This document shows positions 1 to 8,756 of a stretch of DNA of 63,209 nucleotides, piece by piece. Made by a program: the position numbers and the translations under genes. The notes under the pieces are model-generated. The model ran no database searches. It saw only the letters and a program-made list of their open reading frames with translations, and had not been told where the DNA came from. Each line of letters opens with the position of its first letter. The stretch's first letter is position 1. Origin of the DNA: Sphingosinicella sp. YJ22 (GTDB lineage Bacteria; Pseudomonadota; Alphaproteobacteria; Sphingomonadales; Sphingomonadaceae); NCBI RefSeq assembly GCF_011320075.1, contig NZ_JAANPA010000013.1:1-63209 (forward strand), read 5' to 3'.

Positions 1-2
1 GG

Positions 3-287
3 GTTGGAATCCATAGCGGCTCGGTGGTCGGCGGAGTCATCGGCGCGACGCGCATGACCTACGATTATTGGGGCGAGACAATGAACGTCGCCAGCCGCCT
101 CGAAGGGCAGGCGGCGGCCAATTCGATCGTGGCCTCCGAAAGCACCTATCTGCGCAGCCGCCACAAGGCGCTGTTCGACGCGCCCGAGCAGGTCACCCTC
201 AAGGGCATCGGCGAGATCCCGATCTTCCGCCTGAAGCGGGCGGAGCCGACGCCGGTGGCGCAGGCCGGAAGGATGCCGTCTCCCTGA
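3..287 (+). CDS. Class III adenylate/guanylate cyclase, C-terminal end (5' truncated by the window edge)
   Basis: The reading frame is open from the first complete codon at base 3 and ends at the TGA at 285-287. The visible 94 residues contain the late half of a class III nucleotide cyclase catalytic domain: a GIHSG stretch at the very start, then YDYWGETMNVASRLE, which carries the conserved G-x-x-x-N-x-A-S-R-x-E signature of the adenine-binding and transition-state segment. Such domains make cAMP (less often cGMP) from ATP or GTP. The N-terminal half and any sensor domain lie outside the window, so the input signal and the exact nucleotide product cannot be judged. The next gene is on the opposite strand and ends 13 bases away. 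Confidence 0.85.
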   Translation, partial: VGIHSGSVVGGVIGATRMTYDYWGETMNVASRLEGQAAANSIVASESTYLRSRHKALFDAPEQVTLKGIGEIPIFRLKRAEPTPVAQAGRMPSP

Positions 288-300
288 GCTGAGTCCGCGG

Positions 301-2385
301 TCAGCCGAACGAGTGGCGGACCCGAAGCGCGACCGAGCGGTGGGGATTGCGTTCGCGGAACTCGAACAGATTCGGATTGGGGTTGGAGCGGTCGGGAGTG
401 AAGAAGGTGCGGCCGCGTGTGCCGCCGACCTCGAAGAGATTCTCGAGCGTCAGGGTGAAGGTCGTCTGGGGGTTCATGCGATACTCGCCGAAGATGTTGA
501 CGAACGGCTCCATGCCGTTGGGAACGTCGATCTCGTTGCGCCGATAGAAGGGGATTGCGGGGCTGCCGAAATAGTTGATGCCCCAGGCAAAGCGCTCGAG
601 ATCCTGGCGGAAGGTCGCCTGCAGCTGCCATTCCTGGAAGTTCGAGAAGGCGCGCTGGCGGTGGGTATAGGAGTCCTCGACCGACGTGTCACGGATCGTT
701 CCGTTGACGGTGAGCCGGCCGCCGCGAATGCCGAACCGGCCAAGCGGTGCGTCGAGGGTGCCGCGGACGAAGGCGTGGCGGCCGCTGCCGAGGTTGCCCG
801 GCGCATCGAACCCTTCCCGCGTTGGGACCCGGTCCTGGACGAGCTGGATCGCCTGGTAGCCGAACTCGAGCCGGACCTGGCCGTCGCCGAGGATCGGGCG
901 CTCGACGGTCGCGAGCAGCTCCCAGGCGCGTTGCGGCAGAAGGTCGGGATTGCCGCCGGTGACGCGGTCGTTGCTGAGCTCGGCGGCGCTGATGAAGTCC
1001 ACGAAATCGAGCTGGGCGACGGTGCGCTGGATCGACAGCTGGGTGCGCCAGCCGTCCCCCGGCCGCCAGTCGACCACCAGCCGCGGCTTGAGGAAGCGCA
1101 GCACCCGCTCCGCCTCGGTGTCGCCGCTCACGGTCAGGCGCGACGCTTCGAAGGTGAGGCCGCCGTCGACGCGCAGGTTCGGGGCGAGGCTTCGGCCGGC
1201 GTTGAAGAAGCCCTCCATGCGATATTCCTCGACCACCGCCTGGTCGATCGGCAGGTCGATTCGGGTGCGGCCGCCGCCCGGCTGGATCGCGAACAGGCGC
1301 ACGTCGCTGTCAAGCCGGTTGAACGCGCCCTCGAGGCCGGTCTCGACGGTCCAGCCGTTCGGCACGCTGCGCGACCAGACCAGGCGCAGCACCCGCTCGT
1401 CGCGGACGTCGTCGACGGTTTGCTCGAAGCCGCCGATGACATCGCCCTCGATTCGGTTGATCGAGTTTTCGAGATTGTCGCGGGTGCGGCGGGTGGCGAG
1501 CCCGACCAAGCGCAGGCCGCCGCCCAGGAACGGGCGCGTGATGTCGCCGCCGATCTCGAACTCATGGCGGCTGAAGTCCTGGGTGAGCAGGTCGTTGCGG
1601 ACCGTGCCCCCGACCGGGAACACGTCGTTGGTCTGGGCCAGCAGGAAGTCGCCGACCGCGAAGCGCCCGTTGAGGTGGGCGGAGCGGTTCTCGCCTTCGT
1701 CGAGTGCCCAGGAGCCGGAGACGAAGGCGAGCCGGTCGGTGATGTCGTTATATTTCTCGCGGAACTCGACCAGGGCGCCGCTCGGCAGCGCGGTGACCGT
1801 GTCCGTCCCTTCCTCCGGAAAGTGGCGGTTGTTGTAGCCGACCGACAGATTGAACGTGCTCGGTCCCCGGCGAAGCAGTGCCGAAGCGCTTCCCTGGGGC
1901 GTGATCTGCCCGGAGAAATCGCGGCGAATCTCGGCGTCGATATTCCCGGCGAGGCCGCCCGCCGAATTGAGCACGAGGTTGAGAACCTGGGCGCGGCCGG
2001 CGAACTCGGCGCCGAACTGCTCGCCGCGGCCGACCTCGACCCGAAGCACGCGCTGCGCCGGAATTCGGGCGAGGATGGTCTCGAGCGTGTCGTTCTTGGA
2101 GGTCGGCCGCGCGCCGTTGATGACGACGTTGCCGGCCGCGCCGCCGAAGCCCCGCACGTCCTGGGAACCGGCATCGAGCGTGAAGCCGGGCGTGCGTCGC
2201 ACGATGTCGAGGGCGTTGGCCGGCGAGTAGGTGCGGAAGAAGTCGGCGGGATAGACGGTTCGGTCGGTCGTCTCCGACGTGGTGGCCGGCGCCGGCGGGT
2301 CCGCGGGCGGCGCGTCCTGGGCGTGGATGGCCGGTGCCAGGGCGAGGAATGACGCGGCCGCGCCGCCGGAGATCAGGATACGCAA
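301..2385 (-). CDS. TonB-dependent receptor-like outer membrane protein
   Basis: This is a 694-residue protein with a cleavable signal peptide (hydrophobic stretch ending near AIHA-QD, about residue 22) and a plug-like domain at roughly residues 45-140. The plug has the typical features: ANALDIVRRTPGF, then a glycine-rich VRGFGGAAGN loop and VVINGARP. The remainder alternates polar and aromatic strands typical of a 22-strand beta barrel, and the protein ends in HSFG with the terminal aromatic near the C-terminus. Family members take up siderophores, vitamins or glycans across the outer membrane using TonB energy. The substrate cannot be told from sequence and I see no clear TonB box. The plug is slightly short compared with siderophore receptors. 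Confidence 0.8.
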   Translation of the reverse strand: MRILISGGAAASFLALAPAIHAQDAPPADPPAPATTSETTDRTVYPADFFRTYSPANALDIVRRTPGFTLDAGSQDVRGFGGAAGNVVINGARPTSKNDTLETILARIPAQRVLRVEVGRGEQFGAEFAGRAQVLNLVLNSAGGLAGNIDAEIRRDFSGQITPQGSASALLRRGPSTFNLSVGYNNRHFPEEGTDTVTALPSGALVEFREKYNDITDRLAFVSGSWALDEGENRSAHLNGRFAVGDFLLAQTNDVFPVGGTVRNDLLTQDFSRHEFEIGGDITRPFLGGGLRLVGLATRRTRDNLENSINRIEGDVIGGFEQTVDDVRDERVLRLVWSRSVPNGWTVETGLEGAFNRLDSDVRLFAIQPGGGRTRIDLPIDQAVVEEYRMEGFFNAGRSLAPNLRVDGGLTFEASRLTVSGDTEAERVLRFLKPRLVVDWRPGDGWRTQLSIQRTVAQLDFVDFISAAELSNDRVTGGNPDLLPQRAWELLATVERPILGDGQVRLEFGYQAIQLVQDRVPTREGFDAPGNLGSGRHAFVRGTLDAPLGRFGIRGGRLTVNGTIRDTSVEDSYTHRQRAFSNFQEWQLQATFRQDLERFAWGINYFGSPAIPFYRRNEIDVPNGMEPFVNIFGEYRMNPQTTFTLTLENLFEVGGTRGRTFFTPDRSNPNPNLFEFRERNPHRSVALRVRHSFG

Positions 2386-2550
2386 AGTGGGGGGACCTCA
2401 TGCCACAGGGTCGCCGGCCCCCTCCGCGACGCCAGGTGGGCGAGGTGGTCGTTGTCGGAAGGGACCGGCGAGGAAAGCCAAGCTGTATTGCCCGGCTGCT
2501 ACAGCAGCTTTTCGACGAACCCCCAACAGGCTTCGGCGGACGGCGAGGCC

Positions 2551-4269
2551 TCAGGCGGCGCAGGGATGGGAGGTCAGCGCGGCGCCAAGACCGAGCTCGT
2601 CGATATGACAGGCGCGGTCGCGGCCCTCGGACTTGGCGCGGTAGAGCGCGACGTCGGCGCTGCGATAGAGAGCGATCCATGCCTCCTGGCTGGTGAGCGC
2701 GCCCTCGGCTTCGCCGATACTCGCGGTGACGAGCAGCTCGTGCGGCATGGCTTGGCTTCGGATCCGGGCCAGCAACAAGGCGGCGCTGGACCCGTCCTTG
2801 CCTTCGGGCAGGAGCAGCCCGAATTCCTCGCCGCCGAGACGCACGACGAGGCAGCCGTCAGGCGCCCATTTGCGCAGCGCCAGCGCGAAGGCCTTCAGCA
2901 CCTCGTCGCCGCCGGCATGGCCGACCGTGTCGTTGATCCGCTTGAAATGATCGATGTCGACGAGCAGCAGCCGTCGCTTTCCCGGCTTGCCGATCGCCTG
3001 CGCGAGGAAGGCGCGGCGGTTGAGCAGGCCGGTCAGCGGATCGACGCTGGCGAGGCGCTGGGCGACCGTCTTTTCGGCCCGCTCCAGGTCGCGCTCGTCC
3101 GACAGCAGCTTGATCCGGTAGGCGATGACCAGCGAGCTCAGCAGGGATTCGAGGCCCATCGCCAGCATGGTGCCGTTGTCGAGCCAGAAATTGTAGGGGA
3201 CCAGATTGAACCCGTGCAGCGCGCGCAGGAAAGTGACGATGACCGGCGCCGACCAGGCCAGCAGGAACAGGCTGAGAAACTGGCTCTGGTTGCGCCGAGC
3301 GCTCGCGAGCAGGGGGCCGCACAAGCCGAGCGTCAGGAGGAACGAGACGAAATAGGCGCGGTCGAGCAGTTTGATCTGCCACGGCGCGAGCAAGGCGAAG
3401 GCGAGCGACGAGGCGACGGTGAACACGCACGACCAGAAGATCGCCCGCCTGAGCCACGGGGTCATCACGCGCGGCTCGAAAAAGTGGCGGATGAAGAGAA
3501 GGGCGCTGACGGCGATGGTGCCGAGCAGCAGATGGTTGAGCCGCAAGCGGTCGTTGTTGTCGATTCCTTCGAACAGGAAGGCGAGACCTCCCGACGAGGT
3601 GAAGGCATAGCCCATCGTCGCCAGGATCATAGCGCAGTAGTAGAGCTGGAAGCGGTGGCGCAGCGTCAGCCACAGAACGAAATTGTAGACGAGCAGGGCG
3701 AGGCACAAGCCGAGGAAGAAGGCATAGAGCGCGGTCGCGCCGATCGCATCGCTGGAGCTCTGGTCGCGCGTGAACAGGACCGGGGCGAGGACGAGGCCGC
3801 GCAGGTTCGCGGCGCCCTCCATGCGCACCAGGATCGATGTCACCGGCACGTCGCGTGCGGCGATCGGCACCTCGATGATCGCGCCGACCCGGATCAGGCG
3901 GCTCGCGTCTCGCGAGGTGTAGGAGCGCGCCGTGCTCCGGCCGTCGGCGTAGAGGACATGGACGGTCATCCCGTCCATCCACACGCTGCCGAAGCGCAAT
4001 GCGACCGACTCACCCGCGGGCGGCGCATGGGGAACGTCCATCCGGATCCAGAAATTGCCCGTGCCGAAGCTCGTTTGATCGCTCGTGCAGTCGAAGTCGC
4101 GCGCCGCGAACCGGCTCGCCGCATCGTCGCCGGCAGAGACCGGGGCGACGCAGGGCCGCAGCCGGTTGTCCGCTTCGTGATTTGCGAGGGCGGGGGAGGC
4201 GCCCAGCAGCAAGGCGATGGCCGCAATCAGCCACGCCGCCGCCAGCCGAAAGCAAAACCCCCTCCGCAT
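2551..4269 (-). CDS. Membrane diguanylate cyclase, 7TMR-DISM type with C-terminal GGDEF domain
   Basis: A 572-residue protein. Residues 1-29 form a signal peptide (MRRGFCFRL followed by a hydrophobic core ending SPALA). An extracytoplasmic beta-rich domain of the 7TMR-DISM type follows (about 30-170), then a block of seven predicted membrane helices (about 175-375), a short coiled linker and a GGDEF domain (about 395-560). The active-site motif is GGEEF and the substrate-binding segment DIDHFKRINDTVGH is intact, so cyclic-di-GMP synthesis is expected. The RxxD inhibitory site nine residues before GGEEF is absent (PDGC instead). The ATG lies inside a terminator-like hairpin (see 4258-4278), which is odd. 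No obvious Shine-Dalgarno precedes it, but the signal peptide fits this start best. Confidence 0.85.
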   Translation of the reverse strand: MRRGFCFRLAAAWLIAAIALLLGASPALANHEADNRLRPCVAPVSAGDDAASRFAARDFDCTSDQTSFGTGNFWIRMDVPHAPPAGESVALRFGSVWMDGMTVHVLYADGRSTARSYTSRDASRLIRVGAIIEVPIAARDVPVTSILVRMEGAANLRGLVLAPVLFTRDQSSSDAIGATALYAFFLGLCLALLVYNFVLWLTLRHRFQLYYCAMILATMGYAFTSSGGLAFLFEGIDNNDRLRLNHLLLGTIAVSALLFIRHFFEPRVMTPWLRRAIFWSCVFTVASSLAFALLAPWQIKLLDRAYFVSFLLTLGLCGPLLASARRNQSQFLSLFLLAWSAPVIVTFLRALHGFNLVPYNFWLDNGTMLAMGLESLLSSLVIAYRIKLLSDERDLERAEKTVAQRLASVDPLTGLLNRRAFLAQAIGKPGKRRLLLVDIDHFKRINDTVGHAGGDEVLKAFALALRKWAPDGCLVVRLGGEEFGLLLPEGKDGSSAALLLARIRSQAMPHELLVTASIGEAEGALTSQEAWIALYRSADVALYRAKSEGRDRACHIDELGLGAALTSHPCAA

Positions 4270-4280
4270 GGGAGGGGGCT
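4251..4280 (-). terminator. Intrinsic-terminator-like hairpin downstream of clpA, overlapping the next start codon
   Basis: Eight G/C-rich pairs (CCCCCTCC at 4258-4265 with GGAGGGGG at 4271-4278) close a five-base loop. On the minus strand the hairpin is followed by TTTTGCTTT. It lies 50-75 bases beyond the clpA stop and fits a Rho-independent terminator. The ATG of the GGDEF gene (4267-4269) is in the loop. Confidence 0.6.
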
Positions 4281-4327
4281 AGACCGGCAATTGACTAAAA
4301 TAGGTTAAGGGGCGCCGAGGCGCAGGG

Positions 4328-6670
4328 TCACGCTTGCGCCTCGGGGGCCTCGGGAGCCTTGTCGAGCTTGGGCCCACCGGCCTTCTTTTTGCCCTTGGCC
4401 GCCTTGGGTGCGGCCGAGATGATTTCGAAGTGAGGCGCATTGTCCTTGATTCGGACCTTGACCTCGCCGCCATGGACGAGCTTGCCAAACAGCAGCTCCT
4501 CGGCGAGCGGCTGCTTGATCTTCTCCTGGACCAGCCGGCCCATCGGACGCGCGCCGTAGAGCTTGTCGTAGCCGCGGGCGGTGAGCCACTCGCGTGCCTC
4601 GTCGTCGAGCTCGATATGGACGTTGCGGTCCGCGAGCTGAAGCTCGAGCTGGAGGACGAACTTGTCCACGACGCGTGCGACGACTTCCGGCGGCAGGTAG
4701 CCGAACGGAACGATTGCATCGAGGCGGTTGCGGAATTCCGGAGTGAACATCCGCTTGATCGCCTCCTCGTCCTCGCCCTCGCGGGTCATGGCGCCGAAAC
4801 CGACCGCCTCGCGCGCCATGTCGCTGGCGCCGGCATTGGTGGTCATGATCAGGATGACGTTGCGGAAGTCGACCGTCTTGCCGTGATGGTCGGTGAGGCG
4901 CCCGTTATCCATGATCTGCAGGAGGATGTTGAACAGGTCCGGATGCGCCTTCTCGATCTCGTCGAGGAGGAGCACGCTGTGCGGGTTCTGGTCGACCGCG
5001 TCGGTCAGGAGGCCGCCCTGATCGAAGCCGACATAGCCCGGAGGCGCGCCGATCAAACGCGAGACGCTGTGGCGCTCCATATATTCCGACATGTCGAAGC
5101 GCTGCAGCGGGATGCCCATGATCGTCGCCAGCTGGCGCGCAACCTCGGTCTTGCCGACGCCGGTCGGGCCGGAGAAGAGATAGTTGCCGATCGGCTTGTC
5201 GGGATCGCGAAGGCCGGCGCGGCTGAGCTTGATCGCCGAGGCGAGCACCTCGATCGCCTTGTCCTGACCGAACACGACCCGCTTGAGGTCGCGGTCGAGG
5301 TCCTGGAGCACGGCCTTGTCGTCGGCGCTGACCGACTTCGGCGGGATCCGGGCGATGGTCGCGATGACCGCCTCGATCTCCTTGGTGGTGATCGTCTTCT
5401 TGCGCTTGGACGGCGGCACCAGCATCTGCATCGCGCCGACCTCGTCGATCACGTCGATCGCCTTGTCCGGCAGCTTGCGGTCGTTGATGTAGCGCGCCGA
5501 CAGCTCGACCGCCGACTTGATCGCGTCGGGGGTGTACTTGACGCTGTGGTGCTCCTCGAACGCCGAGCGGAGCCCCGCCAGGATCTTGATCGTGTCCTCG
5601 ATGGTCGGCTCGTTGACGTCGATCTTCTGGAAGCGCCGGAGCAGCGCCCGGTCCTTCTCGAAGTGGTTGCGGAACTCCTTGTAGGTGGTCGATCCGATGC
5701 AGCGGATCGTGCCGCCCGACAGCGCCGGCTTCAGAAGGTTCGACGCGTCCATCGCGCCGCCGGAGGTCGCGCCGGCGCCGATCACGGTGTGAATCTCGTC
5801 GATGAACAGGATGGCGTGGGGGAGCTTCTCGAGTTCGTTGACCACCGCCTTGAGACGCTCCTCGAAGTCGCCGCGATAGCGGGTGCCGGCGAGCAGAGCG
5901 CCCATGTCGAGCGAGTAGATCACCGCGGGCTTGAGCACGTCGGGGACGTCGCCCTCGATGATCTTGCGCGCGAGGCCTTCTGCGATGGCGGTCTTGCCGA
6001 CGCCGGGATCGCCGACATAGAGCGGGTTGTTCTTCGAGCGGCGGCACAGGATCTGGACGGTGCGGTCGACCTCGGGCCCGCGGCCGATCAGCGGGTCGAC
6101 TCGGCCGGACTGGGCCTTCTCGTTGAGGTTGACCGTGAACTGCTTGAGCGCGGACTCGCTCTTCTTGGATTTCTCTTCCTGCTTGGGCTCGTCGGCGCCC
6201 TTCACCTCGGCCGGCTGCGAGGCGATCGCCTCGCCCTTGCCGACTCCGTGCGAGATGTAGGTCACCGCGTCGAGGCGGCTCATGTCCTGCTGCTGCAGGA
6301 AATAGACGGCATAGCTCTCGCGCTCGGAGAACAAAGCGACCAGCACGTTGGCCCCGGTCACCTCGTCGCGCCCCGAGGACTGGACGTGGAGGATGGCGCG
6401 CTGGACGACACGCTGGAAGCCGCTGGTCGGAGTCGGATCGGTCTCGCCCTCGACCTTCAGAGCCTCAAGCTCGTTGTCGAGATAGTGGCGGACCGCGTCT
6501 CTCAGCTCGTCATTGTTGACTCCGCAGGCCTGCATGACCCGGCTGGCATGGGCGTCGTCGATCAGCGCGAGGAGAAGATGCTCGAGCGTCGCATATTCGT
6601 GGCGCCGGCTGCTGGCCGCAGCGAGCGCGTTGTGCAGCGTCTGCTCGAGTTCGCGGGCGAAAGAAGGCAT
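4328..6670 (-). CDS. clpA: ATP-dependent Clp protease ATP-binding subunit ClpA
   Basis: A full-length 780-residue Hsp100 unfoldase that feeds substrates to ClpP. The Clp N-domain repeat occupies residues 1-140. AAA-1 has Walker A GDPGVGKTA near residue 223 and Walker B ILFIDEIHTV near 289. AAA-2 has GPTGVGKTE near 504 and VLLLDEIEKAHPD near 570. There is no long coiled M-domain between them, which separates it from ClpB and ClpC. The C-terminus carries an Ala/Lys-rich tail. Most proteobacterial clpA genes follow clpS directly, but no clpS-like frame lies in the 131 bases between this start and the next gene, so the N-recognin adaptor must be elsewhere or absent. A hairpin with a T-tract follows the stop. 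Confidence 0.96.
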   Translation of the reverse strand: MPSFARELEQTLHNALAAASSRRHEYATLEHLLLALIDDAHASRVMQACGVNNDELRDAVRHYLDNELEALKVEGETDPTPTSGFQRVVQRAILHVQSSGRDEVTGANVLVALFSERESYAVYFLQQQDMSRLDAVTYISHGVGKGEAIASQPAEVKGADEPKQEEKSKKSESALKQFTVNLNEKAQSGRVDPLIGRGPEVDRTVQILCRRSKNNPLYVGDPGVGKTAIAEGLARKIIEGDVPDVLKPAVIYSLDMGALLAGTRYRGDFEERLKAVVNELEKLPHAILFIDEIHTVIGAGATSGGAMDASNLLKPALSGGTIRCIGSTTYKEFRNHFEKDRALLRRFQKIDVNEPTIEDTIKILAGLRSAFEEHHSVKYTPDAIKSAVELSARYINDRKLPDKAIDVIDEVGAMQMLVPPSKRKKTITTKEIEAVIATIARIPPKSVSADDKAVLQDLDRDLKRVVFGQDKAIEVLASAIKLSRAGLRDPDKPIGNYLFSGPTGVGKTEVARQLATIMGIPLQRFDMSEYMERHSVSRLIGAPPGYVGFDQGGLLTDAVDQNPHSVLLLDEIEKAHPDLFNILLQIMDNGRLTDHHGKTVDFRNVILIMTTNAGASDMAREAVGFGAMTREGEDEEAIKRMFTPEFRNRLDAIVPFGYLPPEVVARVVDKFVLQLELQLADRNVHIELDDEAREWLTARGYDKLYGARPMGRLVQEKIKQPLAEELLFGKLVHGGEVKVRIKDNAPHFEIISAAPKAAKGKKKAGGPKLDKAPEAPEAQA

Positions 6671-6801
6671 TCAAATCACTCCTACCGGCCCGGGAGGAGG
6701 ATCTCTCACGGGCCTCTTGGCCTCAATGTCTGCCTTCCAACGCCCCGCATCAAGGCCGGGGCCCAAGAAAGCTGGGGAAGAGCCTTCGGAGCGACTCCGC
6801 C

Positions 6802-6999
6802 TTATTTCTTGAATAGGCTCTCGGCGGTTGCGCGGAAGTTAACCGCGTTCTGGAGCTTTGCCTTAACCCGCTCGATCTCGGCCTGGAGCACCGTGATGCG
6901 GCCTTCGAGCTCCTCGACCGACAATGGGTCGAGGTCCTGCTTGGTGAGCTGGGTCAGCGGATCGTCCGGCTTGTTCGGAAAAAGCTCGTCGAGGTCCAT
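6802..6999 (-). CDS. DUF1192 family small protein
   Basis: A 65-residue protein that begins MDLDELFPNKPDDPL and continues with the conserved E-L-E-x-R-I-x-x-L-x-x-E-I stretch (residues 30-45) characteristic of DUF1192 proteins of alphaproteobacteria. Residues 28-52 form a likely coiled coil and the C-terminus is SLFKK. No enzymatic motif is present and the family has no established biochemical role. It is divergent from the quinone oxidoreductase gene, which starts 69 bases away. The same-strand neighbour clpA is 131 bases downstream, so co-transcription is possible but not obvious. Confidence 0.8.
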   Translation of the reverse strand: MDLDELFPNKPDDPLTQLTKQDLDPLSVEELEGRITVLQAEIERVKAKLQNAVNFRATAESLFKK

Positions 7000-7068
7000 G
7001 CCCCAGCGTTGACCGGTCCGCCCGCCAAGTCAATAAGCTGACAAGCTGTTCGGCAAGGGGGGCGGGAC

Positions 7069-8067
7069 ATGCCGGAAATTCCGGACGAGATGAATGCGAT
7101 CGACCCTGCCGGACCGGGCGGTCCGGAGGTGCTTCAGCTCGTCAGGCGGCCGGTGCCAGAGCCGGGACCGGACGAGGTGCTCGTCCGCATCGCGGCGGCC
7201 GGCGTCAACCGGCCGGACGTGCTGCAGCGGCGCGGGCTCTATCCGCCGCCGCCGGGCGCGCCGTCGATCCCCGGGCTCGAGATTGCCGGCGCGATCGTCG
7301 ACATGGGCGACGGCGTCGCGAAGGAGATTCACGGCTTGCCCGTCTGCGCGCTCGTCGCGGGCGGCGGCTATGCCGAATATGCCGTGGTGCGCGCCGACAT
7401 GTGCCTGCCGGTGCCAAGGGGACTGTCGATGGTCGAGGCGGCGGCCATGCCCGAGACGCTGTTCACCGTCTGGACCAACCTGTTCGAGCGCGGCTATGCG
7501 CGGGACGGCGAGATGGTGCTGGTCCATGGCGGCACCAGCGGCATCGGCACCATGGCGATCGCGCTCGCCAAATTGTTCGGCCTCAAGATCCTCGTCACCT
7601 GCGGCAGCGACGACAAATGCGCCCGCGCCGAGGCGCTGGGAGCGGACGGCGCGATCAACTATCGCGAGCAGGATTTCGCCGAGGCAGTGAAGGACTTCAC
7701 CGGAGGCCGCGGCGTCGACATCGTCCTCGACATGGTCGGCGGCGACTATTTCCCGCGCAACCTCGCCTGCCTCGCCGACGACGGCCGCCATGTGTCGATC
7801 GCCGTTCAGCACGGCGCCGAGGCCGACCTCAACCTGTTCGACGTCATGCGCCGGCGCCTCACCATCACCGGCTCGACGCTCCGCCCGCGTTCCCGCGAGT
7901 TCAAGGAGCTGGTCGCGCAGGAATTGCTGGGCGCCGTGTGGCCGCATGTCGAGGCTGGCGCGCTGAGGCCGGTGATCGACTCGACCTTCCCGCTCGCGCA
8001 GGCCGCCGCCGCGCACGAGCGGATGGAATCGGGACAGCATGTCGGAAAGATCGTCCTGACGGTCTGA
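7069..8067 (+). CDS. NAD(P)H-quinone oxidoreductase, zinc-less MDR family (PIG3-like)
   Basis: A 332-residue medium-chain dehydrogenase/reductase. The GroES-like N-terminal fold covers residues 1-125, including GVNRPDVLQRRGLYPPPPG. The Rossmann fold has the nucleotide-binding motif VLVHGGTSGIGTMAIALAK at about residues 147-165. The catalytic and structural zinc cysteines of alcohol dehydrogenases are missing, which places it with the quinone oxidoreductases of the PIG3/QOR group. It probably transfers a hydride from NADPH to quinones or related carbonyls in the cytoplasm. The next gene follows 26 bases downstream on the same strand. The ATG at 7069 is preceded by GGGGGCGGG, an acceptable ribosome site. 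Confidence 0.85.
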   Translation: MPEIPDEMNAIDPAGPGGPEVLQLVRRPVPEPGPDEVLVRIAAAGVNRPDVLQRRGLYPPPPGAPSIPGLEIAGAIVDMGDGVAKEIHGLPVCALVAGGGYAEYAVVRADMCLPVPRGLSMVEAAAMPETLFTVWTNLFERGYARDGEMVLVHGGTSGIGTMAIALAKLFGLKILVTCGSDDKCARAEALGADGAINYREQDFAEAVKDFTGGRGVDIVLDMVGGDYFPRNLACLADDGRHVSIAVQHGAEADLNLFDVMRRRLTITGSTLRPRSREFKELVAQELLGAVWPHVEAGALRPVIDSTFPLAQAAAAHERMESGQHVGKIVLTV

Positions 8068-8093
8068 GCCTTATTTTCTGGGGGGAAGCAGGG

Positions 8094-8657
8094 ATGCCGT
8101 TTCTTAAGGGAGTTCCGATCTCGTGGGTGCTGGCCGCGCTGCTGGCTGTGGCGGTGCTCGCCAACGCCCTGCTGACGAACCGTCCGCTGCAGGGTTATTC
8201 CATGTACCAGATCGAGGAAATCGCGACTCTGCCGGAGACGCCGGAACTGGCCGACGTCCGGCGCTACACGGAAATCGGCGCAGGCGAGATCCCGCACCTC
8301 CGCGGCGCCAGGGACGACCTCGATGCGAGCGCGCAGCCGCTGAAGCTGGGCTGGTTGTATCGGGAAAGCGGCATCCTGGGCCTGCCCTACTGGGCCGAGA
8401 ACGTATCGACTCTGCCCGCCCTCTACATCGATTATGGCGACGCCTATCGCTATGCCGGCGTCGGGCCGCGTCAGGTCTCGCTGCTCGAGGAAAAGGCCGG
8501 CCGCCCGGTCCTGCGCGATTACGAATTCCGCTGGTATCGCCACGTCTGGGGCTGGCTGTTCCCGCTGGCAATCGGCTTGCTGATCCTGCTCTGGCGCAAG
8601 GAAGCTCGGGCGCGCGAGGAGGCGATGTGGGCGCTGGACAGCGCCGAGGCCGCCTGA
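8094..8657 (+). CDS. Hypothetical membrane protein with N- and C-terminal membrane segments
   Basis: I do not recognise this 187-residue protein. The start is the ATG at 8094, preceded by GGGGGAAGCAGGG. The same frame is open further upstream only because it shadows the preceding gene. Residues 9-27 (VLAALLAVAVLANALL) form one membrane helix and residues 152-170 (WGWLFPLAIGLLILLW) a second, with about 120 residues between them that are probably periplasmic. The short tail RKEARAREEAMWALDS is cytoplasmic. The topology suggests a bitopic sensor-like or structural inner-membrane protein. It may be co-transcribed with the quinone oxidoreductase gene. Confidence 0.7.
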   Translation: MPFLKGVPISWVLAALLAVAVLANALLTNRPLQGYSMYQIEEIATLPETPELADVRRYTEIGAGEIPHLRGARDDLDASAQPLKLGWLYRESGILGLPYWAENVSTLPALYIDYGDAYRYAGVGPRQVSLLEEKAGRPVLRDYEFRWYRHVWGWLFPLAIGLLILLWRKEARAREEAMWALDSAEAA

Positions 8658-8756
8658 ACCACCGATCAGCCGCCCTTATGAGCTTGTCCGCAAATTCGGC
8701 TTGTCCGCGGACGCGGTAGCCCGAGACTGGCGGCATGCCGAAGGGGAGCCGCGCCG

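Noticed and set aside
4334-7012. 892-residue plus-strand frame opposite clpA
   Set aside because: Complementary to a textbook clpA gene and lacking any domain; composition is Leu/Ala/Asp shadow-like.
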